Assembly: GCF_029871245.1 (NCBI RefSeq)
Contig: NZ_SSON01000080.1
Coordinates: forward strand, 328,347-392,346
Length of the DNA stretch: 64,000 nt
Source of the DNA: Pseudomonas sp. BN102
GTDB taxonomy: Bacteria > Pseudomonadota > Gammaproteobacteria > Pseudomonadales > Pseudomonadaceae
Reading direction: 5' to 3'
The position numbers were made by a program, and so were the translations under genes. This document shows, piece by piece, positions 55,773 to 63,019 of the stretch. How positions within the stretch are numbered: the first letter of the stretch is position 1; every line of letters starts with the position of its first letter. The notes beneath the pieces are model-generated. The model saw only the letters and a program-made list of their open reading frames with translations. It did not search any database and had not been told where the DNA came from.

Positions 55773-56246
55773 TCAGCTTTGCCTCGCTACAAGGCTCAGC
55801 ACCGTTTCAGGCGCTTCTAACGCCCCACTCGCAAGTGCAATGAGTCTTGGCTTCTTTGACGCCGCGTGGAAGTTCTTATCGGAAGTGACAAAGATACCGC
55901 GGTGCCGGTGCGCATGGCTCCAGAAGGCTTGAACGTCACCCTTGGCATTGCACCACTTGTCATCACGGTGCGGCGCATCGACGTCGAGGCCTCCAGCAGA
56001 ACAGTAGGCTGCCCAGTCGAACTCGATATTTGGGAACAGCATCTCGTGGATTCGCCGTTCATAGCCTAGACGTGGTTGCGGCAAATGCGACATCGCCCAG
56101 AGAGAAACACGACAAGGGTGACGGCAATCCCTGCTGCCTTCTAACTTCGAAAGCAGCATCGGCGATGCCGCCCATTTGCCATCATTGAGTCCATCGTCCG
56201 CTCCTGGCTGTAGCTGCCATTGGGTACCGGCAGATCTCGGCCACAA
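55773..56246 (-). CDS. Hypothetical protein, possibly PIN-like, perhaps truncated
   Basis: A 157-aa frame whose C-terminal two-thirds look like a real protein: IEFDWAAYCSAGGLDVDAPH, DDKWCNAKGDVQAFW and GIFVTSDKNFHAASKK. The FVTSDKNF piece and the spaced acidic residues recall the last strand of PIN-type ribonucleases. The first 60 residues (Trp/Gln/Arg-rich) do not look like the same protein, so the start is uncertain and the 5' part may be lost or lie in another frame. No antitoxin gene is next to it. Confidence 0.5.
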   Translation of the reverse strand: MWPRSAGTQWQLQPGADDGLNDGKWAASPMLLSKLEGSRDCRHPCRVSLWAMSHLPQPRLGYERRIHEMLFPNIEFDWAAYCSAGGLDVDAPHRDDKWCNAKGDVQAFWSHAHRHRGIFVTSDKNFHAASKKPRLIALASGALEAPETVLSLVARQS

Positions 56247-56485
56247 GCGGAAGTTTGAGGTACCCGTACGCCTCCGACAGGGCCAATCTCGAGTTCAGGT
56301 CGGGCCCAATCCATGCTAGCCGGCCTGCTCAAGCGCCCTCACCCGCGGAGCGCGCTTCTTTGCGCCAGTTTCGCGCAAAACCCCAATAGGCTCCCTTCGA
56401 TTGCTATCACGAGAACAAAAATGGATTCTGGCAGCAAGCCTGAAACGGCCGACTGGCCTCACTGAACCTCAGGAGAACCACCGAT

Positions 56486-57397
56486 ATGAGTGATGAGCCC
56501 ATCTCAGAGGACATCATCCGCCGTCGTGAGGAGTTGGCCGCCCTGATACAACGTCACGCCTCGACGTACGGCGTGCACGGAACCGCGATCGGCCCGTTGC
56601 ACTTCGTTTGCAGTGACTCCCCTACCGACCTGATCCACACCGTGCACAAGCCCGGGCTCTGCGTCGTCGCACAAGGCCGAAAAGAGATACAGCTGCACGA
56701 TGAGCGCTACGTCTACGACCCACTGAACTACCTGGTCGTCTCGGTGACCCTGCCGCTCGCCGGCAAGGTGATCGAAGCCAGCCCCCAGGAGCCGTACCTT
56801 TGCATCAGGCTGGATCTGGACCCACTCGAAATTACGCAACTGATTGCCGATGCCAGCCCGATGGGGGTGCCCAGTCCCCCGAAACGGGGGCTCTACCTGG
56901 AGCGCGTCAACTCACCGATACTGGATGCGCTGCTGCGCCTGATACGTCTGCTGGATACGCCTCAAGACATCGCCACCCTGGCCCCTTTGGCCATACGCGA
57001 GATCTTCTACCGTCTGCTGCATAGCGACCAGGGTCAGCGTTTGTACGCCGTGGCATTCGCGGATAGCCAGACTCACCGAGTCACCCGGGCCATCGACTGG
57101 CTGAACAAGCATTACACCGACACACTGCGCATCGATGACCTGGCGAAGCGTGTAAACCTCAGCACTTCTACCCTTCATCAGCGCTTCAAGGCCGTCACCG
57201 CCATGAGCCCGCTGCAATACCAGAAGCAACTGCGCCTTCAGGAGGCCAGGCGGCTGATCATCAGTGAAGGTTTCGACGTTTCGTCAGCCTGCTTCCAGGT
57301 CGGCTACGAAAGTCCCTCGCAGTTCAGTCGCGAGTACAGCAGGCTATTCGGAATTGCGCCGTCGAGAGACTCATTGAACCCACGCAGCATCGCCTGA
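56486..57397 (+). CDS. AraC-family transcriptional regulator
   Basis: A 303-aa regulator with an N-terminal AraC_N arm/cupin-like domain (about 10-165, with GLCVVAQGRKEIQL) and a C-terminal double helix-turn-helix (about 195-295, DDLAKRVNLSTSTLHQRFKA and VGYESPSQFSREYSRLFG). AraC_N regulators commonly adjoin genes for short-chain dehydrogenases and quinone oxidoreductases, as here, and probably control them. The start follows CTCAGGAGAACCACCGAT. It is convergent with the Atu4866-like gene. Confidence 0.9.
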   Translation: MSDEPISEDIIRRREELAALIQRHASTYGVHGTAIGPLHFVCSDSPTDLIHTVHKPGLCVVAQGRKEIQLHDERYVYDPLNYLVVSVTLPLAGKVIEASPQEPYLCIRLDLDPLEITQLIADASPMGVPSPPKRGLYLERVNSPILDALLRLIRLLDTPQDIATLAPLAIREIFYRLLHSDQGQRLYAVAFADSQTHRVTRAIDWLNKHYTDTLRIDDLAKRVNLSTSTLHQRFKAVTAMSPLQYQKQLRLQEARRLIISEGFDVSSACFQVGYESPSQFSREYSRLFGIAPSRDSLNPRSIA

Positions 57398-57435
57398 TTG
57401 CTTGCGAAACGAGACTCCGAGTGGTTCTGCGCAAC

Positions 57436-57834
57436 TCACCGTTCGCGATGCAAGACCATGCCGGCGTGATAGAGGACATCGTCGCGGAACTCTCCATCCG
57501 CGGTGAAGCCGGTGTCGTCCACGTACTCGATGTGGTCTCCCTCCAGCCAGTAGCGACCCTGGTAAGCGCTCTGCTTGTTGCCACGGGCCTCGTCATAGCG
57601 GCCGCCGGCCAACAGTTCGTGACGGATGTGGCCATCTGCGGTCACCCACATGCCAACGTACTTATTCTGATCACCTGAAGGACGTGCCATCTCATCGCTC
57701 CTCTGTCCGGATTGAGTTGAAGCTTGCCCGGCCGACACCGTTACGTACGGCAGCAGCAGAACAGCGGCCAAGCTCCAGGACAACCGTGTAAGGGTCGCGC
57801 TGGCCCGCGGGCCAGCGCCAACTCCGGTACTCAT
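57436..57834 (-). CDS. Atu4866-domain protein, exported
   Basis: A 132-aa protein with a hydrophobic N-terminal export signal (about 10-40, SWSLAAVLLLPYVTVSAG). The body fits the Atu4866 domain (Pfam PF11512): KYVGMWVTADGHIRHELL, then GNKQSAYQGRYW and YVDDTGFTADGEFRDD. The fold is a small beta-barrel of unknown function, possibly ligand binding. It starts 12 bp after the SDR stop and is the last gene of a short leftward operon. Confidence 0.85.
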   Translation of the reverse strand: MSTGVGAGPRASATLTRLSWSLAAVLLLPYVTVSAGQASTQSGQRSDEMARPSGDQNKYVGMWVTADGHIRHELLAGGRYDEARGNKQSAYQGRYWLEGDHIEYVDDTGFTADGEFRDDVLYHAGMVLHRER

Positions 57835-57846
57835 CCACGCGCCCCG

Positions 57847-58584
57847 TCAGAACGGGCTGGCGGTGGGCCGCACGATCAGCTCGCTCACATCTACATCCGC
57901 GGGCTGTTCGATGGCGTAGGCAATCGCTCGCGCAATGGCGTCGGCCGGAATGGCAATCCTGCGGAACTCCTTCATCTCGGCGCGACCGCCTTCGTCCGAG
58001 ATGCTTTCAGCCAGCTCCGACTCGGTCACACCGGGGGCGATGACGGTGACGCGGATGTCTCCGCCAACCTCCTGGCGCAGCCCTTCGGAAATGGCCCGAA
58101 CGGCGTACTTGGTGGCGCAGTAGACGGCCGCGGTCGGGCTCACTGCATAAGCACCAATGGACGCGATGTTGATGAACTGTCCTGACCGTTGGCGCTGCAT
58201 CAATGGCAGCGTCGCCGCGATCCCGTGCAACACGCCCCGAATGTTCACGTCGATCATGCGATCCCACTCCTCCACCTTCAGCGCTTCAAGTTTGGAAAGC
58301 GGCATCACGCCAGCGTTATTCACCAACACATCGACTTGCCCGAATCGGGTGACGGCGAAATCGATGAAGGTCTGGACGCTCTGTCGATCGGTTACGTCCA
58401 AGGCCCGGAAATCGGCGCTGCCGCCGGCCGCATTGATATCGCCGGCAACGACCTCGAGGCGGTCGGTGCGCCGGGCACCGAGTACTACTTTTGCGCCACG
58501 GCTCGCCAACAGACGCGCGGTCGCTTCACCAATGCCACTGCTTGCGCCGGTGATCGCGATGACTTTTCCTTCGATGTTCAGCAT
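57847..58584 (-). CDS. Short-chain dehydrogenase/reductase
   Basis: A 245-aa classical SDR. Visible are the coenzyme motif TGASSGIGEA (about 12-21), the NNAGVMPL strand, the catalytic serine in INIASIGAY and the Y-x3-K in YCATKYAV. It should interconvert an alcohol and a carbonyl with NADP(H) (R at the end of the second strand, GARRTDR, favours NADP). It lies upstream of the Atu4866-like gene; a broken quinone-oxidoreductase head lies upstream of it. Confidence 0.92.
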   Translation of the reverse strand: MLNIEGKVIAITGASSGIGEATARLLASRGAKVVLGARRTDRLEVVAGDINAAGGSADFRALDVTDRQSVQTFIDFAVTRFGQVDVLVNNAGVMPLSKLEALKVEEWDRMIDVNIRGVLHGIAATLPLMQRQRSGQFINIASIGAYAVSPTAAVYCATKYAVRAISEGLRQEVGGDIRVTVIAPGVTESELAESISDEGGRAEMKEFRRIAIPADAIARAIAYAIEQPADVDVSELIVRPTASPF

Positions 58585-58715
58585 GGTCGGTTTCCTCTTC
58601 TGTTCACCCTGGGAGCGGGGCTTGGGAAAAGGTTAGGGAGTGGCAACGAGGACCCGTTAGTCGATTCCTCCGGAGTCCTTGCCCATTTCTGTGGCGACTC
58701 CGCCGGTTAGCCGCC

Positions 58716-58868
58716 TCATGACCTGATCAGGAGCCATGACCCAGCCCAAAGTCGCCATGGCTGCCGATCTATGATCAGCACCTCGCCCTCCCCCGCAATG
58801 GGGTCAACGACTTCTTTCAGCCGTAACATGTCTGGGCTGCCGTATTCATGCACACGTATGGCTTTCAT
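58716..58868 (-). pseudogene. 5' remnant of a zinc-type alcohol dehydrogenase / quinone oxidoreductase
   Basis: Starting at the ATG at 58868 behind GAGGAACC, the first 32 residues (MKAIRVHEYGSPDMLRLKEV and on through GEGEVLI) are the standard N-terminus of a quinone oxidoreductase of roughly 320 aa. After that the similarity stops and the frame closes at 58716. The regulatory start is thus intact but the enzyme is lost. An intact gene here would complete an AraC-SDR-Atu4866-QOR cluster. The stretch 58585-58715 shows no gene. Confidence 0.78.
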
Positions 58869-58945
58869 GAGGTTCCTCAGAGTGGGTCGAAAGTTGAGTT
58901 CAGGCGGGCGCCGCGAGCGTTGATTTTCGACGGCGCGATTGCGCC

Positions 58946-59074
58946 TCAGCGGCGGCGAGCGTCAAGGCTGAAGCGACCGGCGCCGAACGCGACGATCTGC
59001 AGCAGGCCACCGGCCATGGCGATGCCGCCAGCGATCTCGATGACGATGGCCAGGACTAGAGCGAGCGTCGGGAA
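58946..59074 (-). pseudogene. C-terminal remnant of a DoxX-family membrane protein
   Basis: The minus-strand frame ending at the TGA (58946-58948) reads FPTLALVLAIVIEIAGGIAM followed by AGGLLQIVAFGAGRFSLDARRR. This looks like an early helix joined to the C-terminal end of a DoxX protein, so an internal part is missing and there is no start. 58869-58945 shows no gene. Confidence 0.65.
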
Positions 59075-59353
59075 CGGCTGGCGCCAAGGCAGTTGCTCGA
59101 GCACCTGCACGGCACGTTCTCCGACTTCAGCATCAAGATCGAGGAAGTCCTGCAGGACGGCGACAAGGTCATCGTGCGCTCACGTATCTCGGGTACGCAA
59201 AGCGGAACCTTCGTTGGCGTGGCGCCAACCAATCGCAGAATCGACATCAGGGCCACCGATATCCATGAGTTCAAGGATGGAAAGATCGTGCGCACCTGGC
59301 ACATGGAAGACTGGATGACCGGGCTGCATCAGCTTGGCGTTCTAACGCACTGA
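59060..59353 (+). pseudogene. C-terminal two-thirds of a SnoaL-like ester cyclase
   Basis: An open frame without ATG begins after a TAG at 59057. The protein (QLLEHLHGTFSDFSIKIEEV, VGVAPTNRRIDIRATDIHEF, then DGKIVRTWHMEDW) fits the SnoaL/polyketide-cyclase-like ester cyclase family (PF07366) but lacks the first 40 or so residues. A TTG at 59093 could start a shorter product; more likely it is a remnant fused to the DoxX debris. It is followed by an intact SnoaL-like gene 28 bp later. Confidence 0.72.
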
Positions 59354-59381
59354 AACCCGTCGGCCAATCGAGGAGACGTTC

Positions 59382-59801
59382 ATGAGCATCGCTGCCGAGT
59401 TGCTGCACCTGCATTTCCAGACGCTCATCGACGACCACGAGCAGTGGAAAACGCTGATCACCGATGATCTGCTGTGGGAGCTTCCCTACGCGCCGGGTTT
59501 GGGTCACCCCGAACGGCTGACCGGTCGCAAGGAAGTACTGGGCCATGTGGGCTGGTTCATCGAAGCGGTCGCTGATTTTCGCTTCCACGACCTGAGGATC
59601 CATGCCTTCGCTGATCCCTGCATGGCGGTGGCCGAGGTCAAGGCAGAAGGTCTGATCAAACCCACGGGCCGAATCTATCGCCAGGATTACGTGCTCTTTT
59701 GCCGGGTTGAACACGGCAAGATCGCTGTCCTGCGCGAGTACTTCGACCCGATTCGCGCGGCTTATGCGCTTGATGCCCCGATATCTACGGCACAACGATA
59801 G
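59382..59801 (+). CDS. SnoaL-like / nuclear-transport-factor-2-fold protein (PhzA/B-like)
   Basis: A 139-aa single-domain cone-shaped NTF2-fold protein. The pattern of GLGHPERLTGRKEVLGHVGW, then DFRFHDLRIHAFADP and LREYFDPIRAAYAL resembles the PhzA/PhzB and SnoaL_2 groups, which include isomerases, cyclases and binding proteins. GAGGAG lies seven bases upstream of the start. No phenazine or polyketide genes are nearby, so a general small-molecule role is more likely. It probably formed an operon with the broken ester cyclase upstream. Confidence 0.8.
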   Translation: MSIAAELLHLHFQTLIDDHEQWKTLITDDLLWELPYAPGLGHPERLTGRKEVLGHVGWFIEAVADFRFHDLRIHAFADPCMAVAEVKAEGLIKPTGRIYRQDYVLFCRVEHGKIAVLREYFDPIRAAYALDAPISTAQR

Positions 59802-59979
59802 GATTCAATTACCCATATCTTCGCCGACTCGTTCTGATCTCCAGACTAGGGTCAAGAACTGCCATTTTTTATGTCTGTAACGGCGAGAAGCGGACATCAG
59901 CGACCGTCTGCTTTTGGCTTTGAATTCAATCGATGGCCGCAACACACTAGATCCTGTGTAGCCAGGAGAAGTGTTGCAG

Positions 59980-60390
59980 ATGCAGCAAAGACCCCGGATT
60001 TATTACACCGAAAGCCAGAAGGCCTTGATGTGGGACCGCTGGAAGCGAGGCGACTCGCTCCAGCAGATCGCGCAGTTGTTCGATCGTAACCACTCCTCGG
60101 TCCAACGCATTCTGGCGAAGACCGGGGGGATACGCCCGGCGCCACGCCGGCGCTCCAGATTGGCCTTGACGCTGGCCAAGCGCGAAGAGATCGCGCGAGC
60201 ACTGGTTGCCGGGCAGTCGATTCGACTGATCGCCCTGCAGCTTGGGCGTGCCCCTTCCTCCATCAGCCGTGAGGTCAGCCGCAACGGCGGTCCAGTCCGC
60301 TATCGCCAACCAGGCCCCTCAGGCTGCCTGAGATCGGGCCCGTCGCCCGAAAATCTGCAGGCTTATCTCGGTATCCTTGCTGGGCAACCT
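59980..60390 (+). pseudogene. IS30-family transposase, 5' remnant with frameshift and stop
   Basis: The frame from the ATG at 59980 gives MQQRPRIYYTESQKALMWDR, LQQIAQLFDRNHSSVQRIL and APSSISREVSRNGGPVRYR: the two helix-turn-helix units of an IS30 transposase. After VRYR the homologous continuation moves to another frame (ANQAPQAA, stop, DRARRPKICRL), so there is a frameshift and a TGG-to-TGA type nonsense change. The DDE catalytic domain is absent. It is a dead fragment. Inverted ends were not identified. Confidence 0.78.
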
Positions 60391-60402
60391 GCCGCAGTGC
60401 GA

Positions 60403-61359
60403 CTAGTGCTTGCGGAAGGCATAAAACAGATTGGGCTCGCTGACCACATAGAGATTGCCATCCTTGTCCAGCGTCACCCCCTCCGGCTGCGGGGCCGACT
60501 GTTTGAGCTCACTCAGCCAGCCGACCAAATTGCGAAAGCTGACCAGTTCGCCTTCGGTGGTCATCTCCACCATTAGCTTCGACTCATCGCTCAGGATCAC
60601 CAGGTGCTTGGTCTTCGGGTCGAAGTGGATGTCCGACAGGTCGGTGGCAAACACCTTGTCGTCGATCCAGGACGTCAGATCACGAATCTTGATCTGCATG
60701 CGCTGGCCAAGGCTGGAGCCCATCCCGGAAATTTCGTAGAGCTGCCTCGGATTCCGCTCTTTAACCACGAACAGCCGATCTGTTTCGGCATCGTAGGTGA
60801 CCCCCTCGAAGCCCTTGTTGCCGTTCAGGTGGAACCCCAGGGACAGGGACTGCACATCGTCAGCGTGGATGCTTTGCGGTGTCGCCGGGAGCTGGAAGAA
60901 ACTGAGCTGTTGCGTGCGCTCGTCGACAATCACGACCCGGCCGCCACCCATGTAGGCGAGGCCTTCAATGTCCTCAAAACCCACCAAGGGGTAGTGGCCC
61001 GTTACATTTCCTGTCTTGCTCAAGGCCACCAGCTCGGTCGGGCCGTCATTGATCACCGCCAGCAGGCGATCCTGATCATAGTCATAAACAATCGAAGACA
61101 GATTCTGCTCGATGCCCTTGACCGGCTTGGCGTCGATATAGGCGCTGTAGCCCGGCAGCCAGATACTCTTACCTTTCCAGACAGAGGCGTTGAGGTGGCT
61201 TTTCAAGTCGAAGAACAGCCGTTCATCCCAGTGGTGAAACTTCGATACCGCGACGCTGATACTGCCGATGAGCAGAAAACCCAGTGTCCACAGCTTCGTT
61301 TTGCGGCTAATCGAGGGCCTTCTTACGGGGATCGCAGGGCTTTCAACAGTACTGATCAT
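60403..61359 (-). CDS. SdiA-regulated-domain protein (YjiK-like)
   Basis: A 318-aa protein with one N-terminal membrane anchor (about residues 24-42) and a periplasmic beta-propeller-like body of the SdiA-regulated family (PF06977): NLSSIVYDYDQDRLLAVIND, GFEDIEGLAYMGGGRVVIVD, GFEGVTYDAETDRLFVVKE and PQPEGVTLDKDGNLYVVSE are the repeated blades. In E. coli the homologue is controlled by the quorum receptor SdiA; the activity is unknown. It is followed upstream by a second propeller-like gene in the same direction. Confidence 0.88.
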   Translation of the reverse strand: MISTVESPAIPVRRPSISRKTKLWTLGFLLIGSISVAVSKFHHWDERLFFDLKSHLNASVWKGKSIWLPGYSAYIDAKPVKGIEQNLSSIVYDYDQDRLLAVINDGPTELVALSKTGNVTGHYPLVGFEDIEGLAYMGGGRVVIVDERTQQLSFFQLPATPQSIHADDVQSLSLGFHLNGNKGFEGVTYDAETDRLFVVKERNPRQLYEISGMGSSLGQRMQIKIRDLTSWIDDKVFATDLSDIHFDPKTKHLVILSDESKLMVEMTTEGELVSFRNLVGWLSELKQSAPQPEGVTLDKDGNLYVVSEPNLFYAFRKH

Positions 61360-61510
61360 CTACAAGCTTTCCTAAATTGGAATTGGCTCAGGAGTCAGCC
61401 TCAAGACGCGTCTAGAGGCTCGAGGCGCTGATAAGGGGTGGCCGGAACCTGAACCTGGGCAGCGAACGAGGCGACCAAATGGCCGTCTAACGCCCTTGGG
61501 ATCATGCCGA

Positions 61511-62398
61511 TCAAGATCCATTCGGCAGTCGGAAGATTTCAAGAATGCGGTTGCGTCCCTGCTCCGCCAGCAAATAGCGCCCGCTGTCGAAGGGGACGAT
61601 GGCTTGCGGCGCACGCAGATGCTGGAGAATCACCTGAAGGTGGCCGCTGGGATCCAGTAACAGCAGGCGGGTCCCATGGGTGGCATCTTCGGTGATCCAG
61701 ACGCCATCTTTCGTGCATACCACGAACCCAGGTGTGTTCAAACTTTCGACGACGAGCGGGTCTTGTCCTGCGGGCTGCCACTGCTTGACCCAGCCCTTGG
61801 CTTTCTCCGTATAGAACAATCGCCCATCTGGGCAAACAGCGACGCCTTCACCTTCGTCCAGGCCCTCGCGCAAGACGCGGAGCTGCCGGGTGTCTGGGCC
61901 GTAACGCAGCAGCCGCCCTTGCGGTCTGTCTTCAATCGCATAGAGCAAATGGCCATCGGTGGCGACGCCCTCAACGCTGTCAGCCTCGAACAAGGTTTCA
62001 CTGTGATCGTCGCGCAGCCACAACACGGGCAGCGCCCCGCCTTCCTGACCCGTGACCAGACCGTCTCGGAACATCACCTGACCGTCCGGTTTGGACAAGC
62101 CCGTCAGCACTTCGGTACCGCGGCCGTCGGCCTCCAGGCGCAGAATTTTGCCCATGCAATCGGGAAGCTCTTGGCTGACGAACAGCGTGCCCTGGCTGTC
62201 CAGCGCCAGGGCGCTGATCATCGGAACACCCCGCGAGAGCAGCCGGTACTCCCCGCCCTCTGCCGCCGCAACTGGATACAGATGGCGCCATGCTGGGTAC
62301 CCAGCGGCTGTTGTCAGGACCACAGCGGCCATGATCAACAGTCCGCGCCAGCGCGGCCTGGGGAAGAAGGACTTTTGGCAACCTCCCGGCCATGGCAC
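61511..62398 (-). CDS. Membrane-anchored NHL/SMP-30-like beta-propeller protein
   Basis: A 295-aa protein with an N-terminal membrane helix (about 19-35) and propeller-type repeats: MISALALDSQGTLFVSQELP, GVATDGHLLYAIEDRPQG, GEGVAVCPDGRLFYTEKAKG and LNTPGFVVCTKDGVWITEDA. The blades resemble SMP-30/gluconolactonase and NHL proteins; no catalytic metal site can be assigned. An alternative start at the methionine about residue 23 would remove the basic N-terminus. It lies 151 bp upstream of the SdiA-regulated gene and may share a transcript. Confidence 0.75.
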   Translation of the reverse strand: MPWPGGCQKSFFPRPRWRGLLIMAAVVLTTAAGYPAWRHLYPVAAAEGGEYRLLSRGVPMISALALDSQGTLFVSQELPDCMGKILRLEADGRGTEVLTGLSKPDGQVMFRDGLVTGQEGGALPVLWLRDDHSETLFEADSVEGVATDGHLLYAIEDRPQGRLLRYGPDTRQLRVLREGLDEGEGVAVCPDGRLFYTEKAKGWVKQWQPAGQDPLVVESLNTPGFVVCTKDGVWITEDATHGTRLLLLDPSGHLQVILQHLRAPQAIVPFDSGRYLLAEQGRNRILEIFRLPNGS

Positions 62399-62568
62399 AG
62401 CAGTAACGGCCGCAACATTGCCGTAGAGGCCGTGAAAAAAGCGTTCTCGGATGGTCGGCCACGACGAGTGGCATGTAGCCCGCCGGCGAGCAGCTTGGGC
62501 ACCGTGTTAACGAGTTCTTGACGGCTCCCGGTGCAGAGTGCCGCCCATGCATCCTGGAGGAGTCCCCT

Positions 62569-62673
62569 ATGGCACGCTCAACAAATCACTGGCTCGCGAT
62601 GGCTGTTCTCGCCTTACTGATGAGCCCGCACGGTCCAGCAGCTCACTGCCGCTCCGCCCACCCTGCTGACTAG
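62569..62673 (+). pseudogene. Signal-peptide leader of a lost secreted protein
   Basis: A 34-codon frame with an excellent CTGGAGGAG ribosome-binding site encodes a typical export signal (NHWLAMAVLALLMSPHGPAAH) and then stops after ten more residues. The strong start and signal without a mature domain suggest that the body of an exported protein was deleted. The neighbouring PepSY remnant hints at a lost TonB-receptor/PepSY-type unit, but that is a guess. 62399-62568 shows only the start region. Confidence 0.55.
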
Positions 62674-62697
62674 CCCGCGCATCGGCGAGCGGCTGCT

Positions 62698-62868
62698 GAA
62701 CAGGCTCCAGGGGTACATCGGCATCAATCCACTGAAGATCCAGGTGATGGCGAGAACACCGAATAGCAACCCACCGATGTGATGCCAGCGGGCAAAGCCC
62801 TGGTACGGCGTACGCGAACCGCTGCGGTATAGGCCTGTCGCCTTAGGCAGAAACCGGCCGATTCTGTT
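62698..62868 (-). pseudogene. Fragment of a PepSY-associated membrane protein
   Basis: On the minus strand NRIGRFLPKATGLYRSG, then RWHHIGGLLFGVLAITWIFS and GLMPMYPWSLF match a conserved membrane segment (KRWHHxxGLxFGxxxxTWxFSGLxxMxPW) of PepSY-domain proteins. Both flanks lack the remaining parts of the protein. It is a remnant close to the end of the right-hand insertion sequence. Confidence 0.72.
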
Positions 62869-63019
62869 GAAAAAGGCGGTTCTGCGGCAGCCAGCCGACC
62901 AGCTGCGCCAGCTTTCGAAGTGGCGGCAAGCCACTTCAAGTTGCCTTTCGGCGTTTCACTGAGCCTCCGGGCTCAGGTTTGAGGGTTAATTCGAGGGTTT
63001 CTGCTCGCCGCAGGCGTAC

